Positions 9,601 through 17,518 are shown, counted from the first letter of the stretch. The stretch is 64,000 nt of DNA from Thermomicrobiaceae bacterium (GCA_014874455.1 JADBJL010000023.1:1-64000); one strand, 5' to 3'. Translations and numbers: made by a program. Notes: generated from the sequence alone by a model not told the origin.

Positions 9601-10066
9601 CGACGAAGCGCGTGTAGAAGACCCGGAGCGGGCAGCCGTAGACCTGCTCGAGCTGCGCTCCGGTGAGCGTATGCTCCGGCGCGATGATGAACTTGAGCAG
9701 GACGGGCAGCAGCCTGCCGCTGCGCGTCTGGGCGACCACCGCCTTCAAGACCTGGAGGCGCAGCGGCTCGGTCTCACCGCGACGCTGGCGAGCGAGCAGC
9801 ACGCGGTAGAGCGTCGGCGCATAGTGGGAATAGGGAGTCGAGCCCTGGTAGCCGGGATACCACTCGCCGTTGAAGACCGCACAGGTACCGAGCAGGTGCT
9901 CGTCCTCGGTCAGCGCCTCGAGCACGATGCGGCCGGGCCGGAGCTCACCCACCGGTCGCACCAGGATCGACACGTCGAGCCACTGCGGCTCGCCGGTCGA
10001 CTCTCGAAGCTGCTGCCAGGCGCGCTCGGCTGCCTGGCTGGCCCATTCCGTCGCCGCACCGCTCAC
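6698..10066 (-). CDS. Dna2-like Fe-S nuclease and superfamily 1 helicase
   Basis: The 1122-residue protein joins a RecB/Cas4-like nuclease to an SF1B (Dna2/Upf1-type) helicase. In the N-terminal third C145, C413, C416 and C424 form the split four-Cys 4Fe-4S pattern typical of Dna2/AddB nucleases. Between them lie GRAD (267-270), EIKT (285-288) and QALAYREIL, the PD-(D/E)XK nuclease motifs. The helicase has a Q-like motif at LNETQRRAL (about 627), Walker A GPPGTGKT (651-658), VIVDEAGQATEPAML (motif II), the DHRQLPP motif and a C-terminal SREVI/VAISRARRAL region. GTG 10066 overlaps the stop of the upstream gene (GTGA), indicating translational coupling. A role in DNA-end processing or mobile-element control is likely; which one is open. 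Confidence 0.92.
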   Translation of the reverse strand: MSGAATEWASQAAERAWQQLRESTGEPQWLDVSILVRPVGELRPGRIVLEALTEDEHLLGTCAVFNGEWYPGYQGSTPYSHYAPTLYRVLLARQRRGETEPLRLQVLKAVVAQTRSGRLLPVLLKFIIAPEHTLTGAQLEQVYGCPLRVFYTRFVGISYDVLRSRESGGDIRGRAIHEGYRRAAAVFVAGGDLEQARIAYLEGVRRVWVEWLTTLCLKLSAGPLQDHRQPLEVVDEILDYCRHRWEGKALRLYLERLFYAPSRGISGRADRIEQPLDGGPLRIVEIKTSGMDAEQDPQTGDRHPGGLQALAYREILYSLGEQRAEAVVEEIRGARIKPLPLEQHPLTRRLRLDLSTRDERVVDLIAQARNIGYCVSTGLFTGYDRYLLDRAGDDWRLRELGGSFEFLRDWPPCRICPAQHRSVCLYGTKHAGQPLYSLFRYAPNRLFAYWAWFHRQLKAEERASRELLFHLVNTPAETLEQSEGVTIGRLRLARQDGLDAIFTRDERIETRIREDDRVLVTPETRAPGQIFSVEGTVKAMGERELVVRLNDRVAVEETYRVDLVGGYDMRQWQLEGLTDFLVSAVASTGVRGRKVQAEELPRLARILLGVERPSLPGQAPTPPAPDLNETQRRALAAALALQPGDLLLIQGPPGTGKTSLIAHLARTFLARHLFDYDGRAERDHRPVLILTNTHRAADEVVLKLLDRFPEVAPFVIRIGARRSDMDERVARQTLAERAGAREALEQADLAQDGAGALFRLIRRAQTCHDHGGIFVGTLGSADSAELRGLSFELVIVDEAGQATEPAMLQALRHLPPGYAGRLVLVGDHRQLPPVVSDELIPPPVPEAFRQLGLEAGDSLRTSAFERLARLYPHALITLTEQYRMNAPICTLVSETFYEGRLVPGTRTVAEQTLAGWLADLGLSTPPGSVWSGPPVVLVTTERDPGARDSGARFIAGRSPDEARDNPREAEVIATLLGGLVCSLPPELRRDVARGIGVISPYRRQNTRIRQELLRRDPALAEARVDTVDRFQGSEREVIVVSLVNSNDEAAIGRLHADWRRMNVAISRARRALVIVGDRSTFTRDAGRPEEDEARRYYRAFFAEIERLERQGQARVLESQSLS

Positions 10067-10923
10067 GTCGGACGCTCCCTGTCCAGTTCAGGCCGCTGGA
10101 AGAGCACCAGCGCGAAGCGGTCACTCACCTGGAGCAGGTCGGTGTTCCAGACCTGGCTCAAGGTCGCCACGGTCGCGACCAGCAGGTCATGCGGCGAGGC
10201 ATCCTCGGCCAGCTTGCGCAGCTCGGCCTCGTCCTGGCCTTCAGCCAACGGCAGGAGGAGGAGAACGCTCGCCTCGGCTGGCCGCACCAGGCGCTCGAGG
10301 GGGTCATCGGCCGGCAGGCGCGCGCGATTGCGCCGGTAGATGCGGAGCAGCCAGGCCAGCGCGGCATCGGGCTCGCCGTCGCGCAGGGTCACCCGCGCGC
10401 GTGCCAGCGCCCAGCCGCTCCAGAGCAGATCGTCCTTGCCGGCCTGCCGCCAGAGCCTGGCGAGGCGCTTCGCCTCTTCCGCGTAGAAGTCGAGCTCCTC
10501 CCGCGGCAGCCGATCCAGCGTCGGCAGCAGCATGAGCACTGGAGCTTCCGGCTTCACCCGCGGGCGACCAGGCGGCTCGTAGAGCAGATCGCGCACCGTC
10601 TGGGCCAGCGCCCGCGCGAGGCTGACCCGTTGCTGCTGCTCAGGAAGGTGGGCGTACCCGGCAGCGAGCGCTAACCGCCAGCGGGCCAGCCGGATGTCCC
10701 AATTGGACAGTGCGCGCAGCCCGGCATCCAACTCGGCAGCCGCCAGGTCTTCGGCCGGGCTGATCGCCCGGCCGTCGAGCCGGAGCAGGCCGCCCAGTCG
10801 CTCGGCGGCGATCGCCGCGGCGGCAACTTCTTCCGCTGCCGATGACGCGGGATACACCACTGGATCCTCACCGGCAAAGCGCTGTTGCCCGACGCTCTCC
10901 CGGTAGCGGTTCACTCGCGCCAC
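10063..10923 (-). CDS. uncharacterised helical protein, first gene of nuclease-helicase unit
   Basis: I do not recognise this family. The reading frame extends upstream, but coding character (Leu/Ala-rich helices, few Ser/Pro) begins only near 10923, so GTG 10923 is used (286 residues); the ribosome site is weak (CCGGAGG, 14 bases away) and the start could be slightly upstream. The protein looks fully helical, with segments such as WRLALAAGYAHLPEQQQR and WLLRIYRRNRARLPADDPLERL suggesting a tetratricopeptide-like or scaffold fold. It has no signal or membrane segments. Its stop overlaps the start of the Dna2-like gene by four bases, so both proteins probably act together. Confidence 0.65.
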   Translation of the reverse strand: MARVNRYRESVGQQRFAGEDPVVYPASSAAEEVAAAAIAAERLGGLLRLDGRAISPAEDLAAAELDAGLRALSNWDIRLARWRLALAAGYAHLPEQQQRVSLARALAQTVRDLLYEPPGRPRVKPEAPVLMLLPTLDRLPREELDFYAEEAKRLARLWRQAGKDDLLWSGWALARARVTLRDGEPDAALAWLLRIYRRNRARLPADDPLERLVRPAEASVLLLLPLAEGQDEAELRKLAEDASPHDLLVATVATLSQVWNTDLLQVSDRFALVLFQRPELDRERPT

Positions 10924-11240
10924 AAACGAGCCTGTCGCCTCCGGATCGGCGAGGTGCTCGCCGCTCTGTCCGAGGTCTCGTCTCGCGATGGCAGGGCTCC
11001 TTCCCCTGGCGACCCTTGCGGCCCGGCCGGAGCACGGCTGAGCCGGTAACGATCGCCGCTGCGGCCGGCGCTCACCCCTTCTCCGCTGCCGACCACTCGC
11101 GTCTCCATCCCCGGTACGTCGTCGCTGACCAGTATTTCTGAAGCGCCGTGCACTGTCCAGAGCCAGCCAGGCTGGGAGTGAGCACGACTCCTCGCCAGCC
11201 ATTCCGGTTTGCCGGCTCGCCACCCTACGTTTAACACAAG
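10924..11240. other. gap between mgtE and nuclease-helicase unit
   Basis: The minus-strand frame of the next gene stays open through this stretch but reads as Arg/Ser/Gly-rich, shadow-like protein. The promoter of the three-gene unit should lie here, but I found no clear -35/-10 pair. Confidence 0.4.
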
Positions 11241-11339
11241 CCCTCACCCCCTGCCCCGCGTGCGGGAGAGGGGTAACCTCCCTCACCCCCTGCCCCTCTC
11301 CCACAGATACGGGAGAGGGGTGTCGAAAACGGGTGAGGG
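11241..11339. repeat. GC-rich palindromic intergenic repeat
   Basis: The element is bounded by inverted ends CCCTCACCC (11241-11249) and GGGTGAGGG (11331-11339). It holds two tandem units, each beginning CCCTCACCCCCTGCCCC, at 11241 and 11280. The second unit forms a perfect 10-bp stem, CCCCTCTCCC (11293-11302) with GGGAGAGGGG (11311-11320), around an 8-base loop. It has no coding capacity and resembles a MITE-type or REP-type repeat. It could also end transcription downstream of mgtE. A degenerate relative is at about 34298-34330. Confidence 0.8.
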
Positions 11340-11401
11340 GCTCACAGCGGGAATTCGGCCGAGCCTGGTGCTGCAGCCCGGGCGATGCTAGCAGGCTCCA
11401 C

Positions 11402-12760
11402 CTACTGCAGCCAGTGCAGGAGCAGGGAGGCCAGCCAGAGGAAGACGGCGAAGCCGACCACGTCCTGGAAGGCGGTCTCGAACGGGCCAGCGGTGGTCGC
11501 TGGGTCGAACCCGAGACGCTTGGAGAGCATCGGAATGACGCTGCCCATGAAGCCAGCGGTGACCATCGAGCAGAGCAGCGCCCCGCCGATGACCAATCCG
11601 AAGGGTAGATGCCTCGACCAGACCGCCCCGATGACGCCGAGGACGATCCCACAGGCCAGCGCCATCAGAAACGACGTGGCGAGTTCCTTCGAGACCTGCC
11701 GGGCCCAGTGCCGCAGGCTGATGTGCCCCGTATCGAGCCCTCGCACGACGATAGCGGCCGCCTGCAACCCGACGTTGCCGGAGACGGCCGAGATGATGGG
11801 CATGAACGAGGCGAGCAGGATCACCTGCCGGAGCACGGCGTCGAAGCGCGCGATGACCAGGCCGGCGAGCAGCTCGATCCCCATGGTTCCGAGGAGCCAG
11901 GGCAACCGGAGGCGGGCCACGTCCACCGGCCGACGCCGCTCCATGGCTTCGGCGTCGGTGCCGGCCAGCCGCAGGTAGTCCTCGTTGAACTCGCGCTCCA
12001 GGATGTCCGCCGCGTCGTCGGCGGTGACGATGCCCAGCAGCCGGTTCTCGGCATCGACGACCGGGATGGCGAGCAACCGGTGCTCGACCAGCAGGCGGGC
12101 CGCGACCTCCTGGTCGGCGTCGGCGCGAACTTTGACCGGATCGTAGACGGTGATCTTGCTGACCGGCGTACCGGGCGGCGCGAGCACCAGGTTGCGCAGG
12201 CTCAGCACCCCGAGGAGATGGTTCTGCGCGTCGACGACGTAGACGTAGTTGATCGTCTCCACCTCGCTCGCCAGGCGCCGCAAAGCAGCCAGCGCCTCGT
12301 TGGCGGTGAGGTCGGGCAGGATCGCGACGAACTCCGGCGTCATGCGGCCACCGGCGGTGTCCGGCGGGTAGGCGAGGAGTTCACGGATCTCTTCCGCCTC
12401 CGCTGGCTCCATCTCGATCAGGATGGCCTCGGCCTGGGCCGGCTCCAGCTCGGCGACGATGTCGGTGGCGTCGTCGGGCGCCATCTCCTCGAGCACATCG
12501 GCCGCCTGCGAGCGGCTGAGCTTGACGAGGAGCTGGACGGCAACGGACGTCTCGACCTGCTCGAGCAGCCTGGCCAGCTCCTCCTCCCCGAGAAGCCCCA
12601 CGGCGCTCGCCAGGTCACCGGGCGAGAGCCCGCGCAGCAGGTCGACAGCGTCCGCCGGAGGAAGTTGCCGAAGGAGGTCGCGAACCTGGTCGCGGCGCCG
12701 CTTCCTGACGGCCTCGTTCAGGGCCGCCTGGAGCGCCTGCGCATTGAACTGCTCGGCCAT
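11402..12760 (-). CDS. mgtE: magnesium transporter MgtE
   Basis: The 452-residue protein is a Mg2+ channel of the MgtE family. ATG 12760 follows GGAGGAG; an earlier in-frame start would add Arg-rich sequence. Residues 1-130 are the N-domain of repeated helices (LLRGLSPGDLASAVGLLGEE, EMAPDDATDIVAELEP). Residues about 135-260 contain two CBS domains (VYVVDAQNHLLGVLSLRNLV and IPVVDAENRLLGIVTADDAA) that sense Mg2+. The C-terminal 180 residues hold five membrane helices with the pore signature (PIISAVSGNVGLQAAAIVVR region). It is divergent from upp. I looked for an M-box leader upstream and could not support one. Confidence 0.95.
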   Translation of the reverse strand: MAEQFNAQALQAALNEAVRKRRRDQVRDLLRQLPPADAVDLLRGLSPGDLASAVGLLGEEELARLLEQVETSVAVQLLVKLSRSQAADVLEEMAPDDATDIVAELEPAQAEAILIEMEPAEAEEIRELLAYPPDTAGGRMTPEFVAILPDLTANEALAALRRLASEVETINYVYVVDAQNHLLGVLSLRNLVLAPPGTPVSKITVYDPVKVRADADQEVAARLLVEHRLLAIPVVDAENRLLGIVTADDAADILEREFNEDYLRLAGTDAEAMERRRPVDVARLRLPWLLGTMGIELLAGLVIARFDAVLRQVILLASFMPIISAVSGNVGLQAAAIVVRGLDTGHISLRHWARQVSKELATSFLMALACGIVLGVIGAVWSRHLPFGLVIGGALLCSMVTAGFMGSVIPMLSKRLGFDPATTAGPFETAFQDVVGFAVFLWLASLLLHWLQ

Positions 12761-12929
12761 CACTGCAGTCTCCTCCATCGACGTTGACACCGGCCGCCGC
12801 ATGCCGCCCTGGGCGCGGCTCCGGCTCCAGTTCCGCCGCGCGAGCATCGAGCATACACCTGGCCGTACCACATCGACGCTGCCGCGAAGCCGCTCGGACG
12901 CCCAGTGGTGCACCTCCAGCCTCAGCCCA

Positions 12930-13000
12930 GAACATCCTGAAAAAGACGGCCTTCACCCCGCCTCCGGCACCCCGCGGTATAATCCCGCCCCAGGATGTTC
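12930..13000. promoter_or_regulatory. upp promoter region flanked by 10-bp inverted repeat
   Basis: GAACATCCTG (12930-12939) and CAGGATGTTC (12991-13000) are perfect inverted copies 51 bases apart. Between them lies a consensus -10 hexamer TATAAT (12978-12983), read toward upp; no good -35 is seen at 17 bases (TTCACC lies 20 bases upstream). The paired arms could be two operator half-sites that enclose the promoter or the ends of a small element. The rest of the 12761-13100 gap holds nothing recognisable. Confidence 0.5.
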
Positions 13001-13100
13001 GCTCGCCTGCCCGATCTCTGCGCTGCCCCCGCGCCGTGGCTCGGCTCACCGGCGCAGCGAGGCGATCGAATCGAGCGACAAGCGTTCGAGGAGATGCTCG

Positions 13101-13814
13101 ATGGCGACCTTGGAGATTCCGACCCCGATGCGCGGCAAGCCGCAGCCGAGTCGCGAGGAGGTCATCGGCCACCCCCGGCTCACCGTGCTGGATCACCCGC
13201 TGGTCACATCGCTCCTAACGATCACACGCGACCAGCGCACCCCGCCGGCCGAGTTCGAGCGCTGCCTGCACGAGCTCACCCGCTTCCTCCTGTGGCACGC
13301 GCTGCAGCATGCCGAACTCTCGAGCTTGACCGTCGCCAGCCCGACCGGCTCCCGGGCCAACGGCGGCCGGCTGGCCGACGGTCTCGCCGCCCTGGCGATC
13401 CTGCGGGCCGGGCTGGGGATGATCGCGCCGCTGCGCCTGCTCGTCCCGGCCGCGCCGATCTACCTGGTCGGAGCGCGGCGAGACGAGCAGACGCTGGTCT
13501 CGACCATCTACTACAAGAACCTGCCCGGGCCACTGCACCGGCTCAGGCACGTGTTGCTGCTCGACCCGATGCTGGCCACCGGGGGCTCGGCGGTCGCCAC
13601 CGTCAAGCTCCTGCGGCAGACCTACCCTGGCCCGATTTCCTTCCTCGGCATCATCGGCGCGCCGTACGGCGTGCAGCAGCTCCTCCAGGCCGATCCCGAT
13701 CTCCACGTCTACCTGGCAGCGCTCGACGAGCGGCTGAACGACCAGGGCTTCATCGTGCCCGGACTCGGCGACGCCGGAGATCGCCTCTTCGGCACTGCGC
13801 CAGCGGCCGAATGA
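13101..13814 (+). CDS. upp: uracil phosphoribosyltransferase
   Basis: The 237-residue enzyme makes UMP from uracil and PRPP in pyrimidine salvage. ATG 13101 follows GAGGAG at 13088-13093; the frame is open much further upstream but without coding sense. The PRPP-binding loop is HVLLLDPMLATGGSA (about 150-164). LVGARRDEQTLVSTIYYKNLP and a C-terminal DERLNDQGFIVPGLGDAGDR block (split here for length) match the family's uracil-binding end. It is about 25 residues longer at the N-terminus than the usual 208-residue protein. The gene stands alone. Confidence 0.93.
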   Translation: MATLEIPTPMRGKPQPSREEVIGHPRLTVLDHPLVTSLLTITRDQRTPPAEFERCLHELTRFLLWHALQHAELSSLTVASPTGSRANGGRLADGLAALAILRAGLGMIAPLRLLVPAAPIYLVGARRDEQTLVSTIYYKNLPGPLHRLRHVLLLDPMLATGGSAVATVKLLRQTYPGPISFLGIIGAPYGVQQLLQADPDLHVYLAALDERLNDQGFIVPGLGDAGDRLFGTAPAAE

Positions 13815-13844
13815 GTCCAGACGCTCGCGGCGCACTGCGGCTGG

Positions 13845-14498
13845 CTATGCCGGAACGGCCTTCCACCCGGAGAAGCCGGCATCGGCCCAGTCTTCAGGCC
13901 AGACCCGCTCCGGAACCACCTCGACGCCAGGTGGCTGTCGCAGGGTGGAGGAGAACTGGATCGGTACCAGCCCCACGGTGGCGAGCGCATCTCGCAGCTC
14001 GCCACGCGAGAGGAAGCGGGCCGCGCTGTAGAACGGATGCCCAGCCTCACCGAGCGCGCGGTAATGCTGCCCCCAGGGCGAGTCGGCGAACACCATCCCT
14101 ACTACCACCGCCCCGTCTCGCCGGAGGACACGCCGGCTCTCGGCGAGGACAGCCAGCGGGTCATCGACGAAGCACAGCGTGACCACCAGCAGCACGGCGC
14201 CGAAAGTCTGACCGCGGAATGGAAGCTGTTCCCCCCGCCCGCACACGACGCTCACGCCGCGCTCGCGTGCCAGCCGCAACGGCCGCATCGCAGGGTCGAG
14301 CCCGATCTCGACTCCGAGTGCGGTCGCGAAGCGGCCAGTGCCGACCCCGACCTCCAGCCAGGGGCGGGGCAGGCCCTCGAGCAGCGGGCGCAGGCAGGCG
14401 ACCTCGAGCGGGAAGATCACCTTGCCGGGATACCGCTCGTACCAGGCGTCGTAGGCATCGCTCAAGCGCTCGAACAGCTCGCCGGAACCGCCAGGCAC
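13845..14498 (-). CDS. class I SAM-dependent methyltransferase
   Basis: The 217-residue protein starts at GTG 14498 behind GGGAGGAGG; the longer frame reads into the remains of the pseudogene next door. Motif I is WLEVGVGTGRFA (about 43-54). The acidic post-I residue is in VEIGLDPAM, motif II is AVLLVVTLCFVDDP and motif III is RVLRRDGAVVVG, so it is a ubiE/type-11 methyltransferase. The substrate is unknown. It lies last in a minus-strand run of NmrA protein, broken oxidase and methyltransferase. Confidence 0.82.
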   Translation of the reverse strand: MPGGSGELFERLSDAYDAWYERYPGKVIFPLEVACLRPLLEGLPRPWLEVGVGTGRFATALGVEIGLDPAMRPLRLARERGVSVVCGRGEQLPFRGQTFGAVLLVVTLCFVDDPLAVLAESRRVLRRDGAVVVGMVFADSPWGQHYRALGEAGHPFYSAARFLSRGELRDALATVGLVPIQFSSTLRQPPGVEVVPERVWPEDWADAGFSGWKAVPA

Positions 14499-14519
14499 CC
14501 CGACCTCCTCCCGTGCACA

Positions 14520-15066
14520 TGGAGTCTCCTGGCCAGAGTATGGCACGGCACACGCGCTGGCCGCGCCCTCGTCGGACAAGTTAGGTAGCGCAGACACCCA
14601 CACCTCTGCGGGCGCCGCATCTCCCAACCCCCGAACCCAGCGCCGGTGCCGATCGGCGTCAGGATCGATCACTGGCCAGACTGCGATGCCGAACGCGTCG
14701 CCTCCGCGTCGACCCGACGGACGGCGCCGCCGACCACGAAGCCGACGATCTGTGACAAGGGTGATGTGATCGATTCGACGCGACCGACGATCGTGTCGAT
14801 GACCTCATCGGTAAGCGCCATAAGCCGGTGCGACTTCTAGTAGTCGTGCATCCCGTGCGGTGCGCTGCTGCCGAGCATGCTCTGGATCGCGAGGTATGGC
14901 ACCACGCCTACCGCATCGGCGACCGGCAGGGCGATCGTCCGCAGCGCGATCACGCGCTGCCCCTCGGCCACGTCACCGGATCAAGGGACGGAGCAGTGCC
15001 GCGGAGGCGCTCGGGCAGCGCGGCAACGGCCCTCGCCTCGATTGCCGGCAGGTTCATCGAGGTCAT
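14520..15066 (-). pseudogene. remnant of FAD-linked (berberine-type) oxidase
   Basis: Three pieces of one family are visible on the minus strand. From ATG 15066, with a good GGGGAG site, the reading LPAIEARAVAALPERLRGT matches the usual N-terminus. It jumps directly to a late section (EGQRVIALRTIALPVADAVG and IQSMLGSSAPHGMHDY), so about 300 codons are missing. There the conserved Trp codon of the DYWKS motif is TAG (14837-14839). The frame then continues as KSHRLMALTDEVIDTIV until a one-base shift near 14700, after which WPVIDPDADRHRRWVRGL continues the C-terminus in another frame. Family assignment comes from memory of the 6-hydroxynicotine-oxidase-like proteins. The gene cannot be functional. 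Confidence 0.72.
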
Positions 15067-15089
15067 CCTGACTCCCCTTCTGCTACCGG

Positions 15090-15974
15090 TCAAGCCCGCC
15101 CCACAGCCAGGGCATCGCGGAGGAACTCCACCAGCCGGGTGGGTGTGGTCGATTCGACCGTTCGATGGATACCGGTGAACGGCCGGCCCTGGTTGAGGGC
15201 GAGCTGCATGCCGACCAGCAGCGACGCTACCTCGTCTGACATGCCGGCCGCGCGGAGTGCGTCCTTCACCCTCGCAGGAGGAAACTGAATGTACGGCAGA
15301 TCCGGGAGGCCCAGCAGCGAGCCGATGAGGCTGGTCGCCTCCTCCATGCTCACGTCTTCCGGCCCCAGGAGCAGCTTGACCTGATGCCCGGCGAAGTCGC
15401 GGCGTATCAGGCGCCCTGCGGCCTCCTGAGCAACGTCCCGGGTCGCGACCATGGGGAATCGCAGGTCGCCTCTGACCGCGCTGCCGTTGATCCGCTGCAT
15501 CTGAATCAACGGCAGGTTTGCCAGCAGGTTGTCCATGTAGAACGCGGACCGCAGCGCCAGCGCGTTGGTCTCATCGAGCCCGAACAGATGCCGCTCGAAC
15601 TCCCAGAGCCCGGCCGGGGGGCCAGCAGTGTCGGCGCGATCGGCGCCGACACTGCTCAGCGCGACGACGTACGGTACCCGCGCCTCGCGCAGCGCGCTGG
15701 CGATTGCGCGGCTCATCCGCGAGCGGTTCGCGACGAACTGCGGATCGGCCAGATCCTCTGGGAGCAGGACGAGGGCTGCCGAGGCACCTGTGAATAGCGC
15801 CAGAAGAGCCTCATCGTCGAGCGCCGTGCCGATCATGACCTCGGCGCCTCGCTGCCGGAGCGTCGCGAGCGGCCGCCGGTGCTCGAGCACGCGGATGCTC
15901 GCGCCCTCACGCAAGAGCAGGTCGGCTACCTGGCTCCCGACGCGCCCGGCTGCGCCCATCACTGCGATCATCAT
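15090..15974 (-). CDS. NmrA-like NAD(P)-binding protein
   Basis: The protein of about 294 residues starts at one of two adjacent ATGs (15974 or 15971) after GGTGGAAG. The Rossmann motif MGAAGRVGSQVADLLLREG is at the N-terminus (consensus GxxGxxG). ALVLLPEDLADPQF and the VVALSSVGAD strand follow, as in NmrA/TMR-like atypical short-chain dehydrogenases used as redox sensors or quinone reductases. It lacks a convincing YxxxK catalytic pair, so an NAD(P)-sensing role is possible. Its first 68 bases overlap the end of the broken SRPBCC gene, suggesting the two form one transcript. Confidence 0.82.
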   Translation of the reverse strand: MMIAVMGAAGRVGSQVADLLLREGASIRVLEHRRPLATLRQRGAEVMIGTALDDEALLALFTGASAALVLLPEDLADPQFVANRSRMSRAIASALREARVPYVVALSSVGADRADTAGPPAGLWEFERHLFGLDETNALALRSAFYMDNLLANLPLIQMQRINGSAVRGDLRFPMVATRDVAQEAAGRLIRRDFAGHQVKLLLGPEDVSMEEATSLIGSLLGLPDLPYIQFPPARVKDALRAAGMSDEVASLLVGMQLALNQGRPFTGIHRTVESTTPTRLVEFLRDALAVGRA

Positions 15975-16405
15975 CTTCCACCGCCTTCTTGATGCCTTCA
16001 AGCTCCGCCAGCGACTCCTTCCTGATCTCGCGCCCAGCTATCCATTCGAGAACGCGCCACAAGCCCTTCATCTTCATGGAGGCAAAGACACTCAGGCGGG
16101 TCGCCTCGCCCCCGGCTATCGGTTCGAACGTGAAATCTCCCTCGGAGTGAACCAGCCTTCCATTAGCTCTCATGCTGAACTTACGCGGTGAATCAAAGGC
16201 GGTCACTTCACACGTGGCCTCGAAGCGCATCCCCATCGTTCGCACGGTTTCGTGAAACTGTGTTCCCACGCATGGGTTCTTCTGAGGTCCGCCTCGATTC
16301 GATGACACCGCGCTGCCATTTGGGTGCATTTCCGAGACCCGAAAGAAAGTCGAACACGGTTTCGACTGGGCGCTGGATCTCGACGCTCCCCTGAATTGAA
16401 ATCAT
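15907..16405 (-). pseudogene. SRPBCC-family protein, frameshifted
   Basis: The gene starts at ATG 16405 behind a perfect AGGAGG. It reads ISIQGSVEIQRPVETVFDFL, the N-terminus of polyketide-cyclase/SRPBCC proteins, then KWQRGVIESRR. The first frame soon meets nonsense sequence after EEPMR. The next frame takes up exactly there with GTQFHETVRTMGMRFEA and runs to WRVLEWIAGREIRKESLAELE at the family's C-terminus. A single extra C in the CCC run at 16265-16267 would explain the shift. It may be a real recent mutation or an assembly error; restoring one base gives about 150 residues of SRPBCC fold. Confidence 0.75.
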
Positions 16406-16453
16406 GCGAACCTCCTATTTCGTGCCGTTGTTGGGCCGCCAATCAACATCAAA

Positions 16454-17518
16454 TTAACAGCGCGCCACGTAAAACGCGTGCATCGGATCGCCTTCCAGAT
16501 GATGGACCTGGACGTGGGAGAACCCAGCCTCTTTCAGATATTCCTGCGCCACCTGTTCGCCCCACATCGTTCCTAGTCCTTCGCCACCCTGCGCCAGTGA
16601 GACCGTCATGCAGTGCATGACCGACGCCCCGTACAGCGCAGGTCCGAACGGGTGGTCGAGGTTCTCTTCCAAGTGGCTGGAAGCCGCCATGTCCATCATG
16701 AGGAAGACGCCTTCCGGACGCAGGGCGCGGGAGATGTTGGCCAGAACGACCTTGGGCTTGGCGAGATCGTGAATGACGTCGAACGCGGTCACGAGATCGA
16801 ATTCCCCGGGCAGCCCGGCGGCGATGTCGGCGACCTCGAAGCGCGCGTTCGGGAGCTTCCAACTGGCCGCTTCGGCGCGTGCGGCCTCGATGCCTTCAGC
16901 CGAGAAATCCACACCCACGAAACGGCTGTTGGGGAACGCACGGGCCATCACATTGACGGCATGCCCTTGGCCGGTCCCGAGATCGATCACGTCGATGCCA
17001 GAACGCAGGCGCTCCACTACGCCATCAGCCAAGGGCAAGATCGCCTCCACCAACGCCGTGTCGTACAGCCTGGCGCTCTCCTCGGCCTGAAGCCGTTGAA
17101 AGTCGGGATACTTCTCGTAGCCGACGCCCCCACCTTCGCGGAATGCGCGGACGACGTCCCCCTCAACGGCGGAAAGCAGCCGGATGTACTGCGTGAAAAA
17201 CGCGAGGTTGTCCGCGCCCGCTGATCGCGTGAGGAAGGCGGCGTGCTCACGAGGAAGCACGTACGTCTGAGTGGCTGGGTCATATGACACGATCCGCGCC
17301 ACGACCATGCCCCCGAGCCACTCCCGCACGTAGCGCTCCTGAAGCCCGGCGGCTTGGGCAATGGCGTCACTGCTCGCCGCCGGCAGTTCCGCCATGGCAT
17401 CGAAGAGGCGGGTCTGATGCCCGATGCTCACCAGCATTCCCACGAACGCGTCATTGAGCAGCGCCGTCATCCTTCCGGCGAACGCCTCAGCCTTCGCTTG
17501 ATCCATCACTTCGTTCAT
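16454..17518 (-). CDS. class I SAM-dependent methyltransferase with N-terminal winged helix
   Basis: The 354-residue protein starts at ATG 17518 after GGAGGT. Residues 1-110 form a dimerisation/winged-helix part (DAIAQAAGLQERYVREWLGG), as in Rv2258c-type and O-methyltransferase proteins. Residues 165-300 hold the methyltransferase core with motif I VIDLGTGQGHAVNVMA, FVGVDFSAEGIEAARAEA, and FDLVTAFDVIHDLAKP. The C-terminus (GDPMHAFYVARC) is typical. The substrate is unknown. It lies upstream of the SRPBCC/NmrA pair in the same direction with only about 50 bases between, so co-transcription is likely. Confidence 0.86.
   Translation of the reverse strand: MNEVMDQAKAEAFAGRMTALLNDAFVGMLVSIGHQTRLFDAMAELPAASSDAIAQAAGLQERYVREWLGGMVVARIVSYDPATQTYVLPREHAAFLTRSAGADNLAFFTQYIRLLSAVEGDVVRAFREGGGVGYEKYPDFQRLQAEESARLYDTALVEAILPLADGVVERLRSGIDVIDLGTGQGHAVNVMARAFPNSRFVGVDFSAEGIEAARAEAASWKLPNARFEVADIAAGLPGEFDLVTAFDVIHDLAKPKVVLANISRALRPEGVFLMMDMAASSHLEENLDHPFGPALYGASVMHCMTVSLAQGGEGLGTMWGEQVAQEYLKEAGFSHVQVHHLEGDPMHAFYVARC

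Noticed and set aside
12761..12930. Possible M-box magnesium riboswitch upstream of mgtE
   Set aside because: I could not match the conserved core sequences or stems in the leader.
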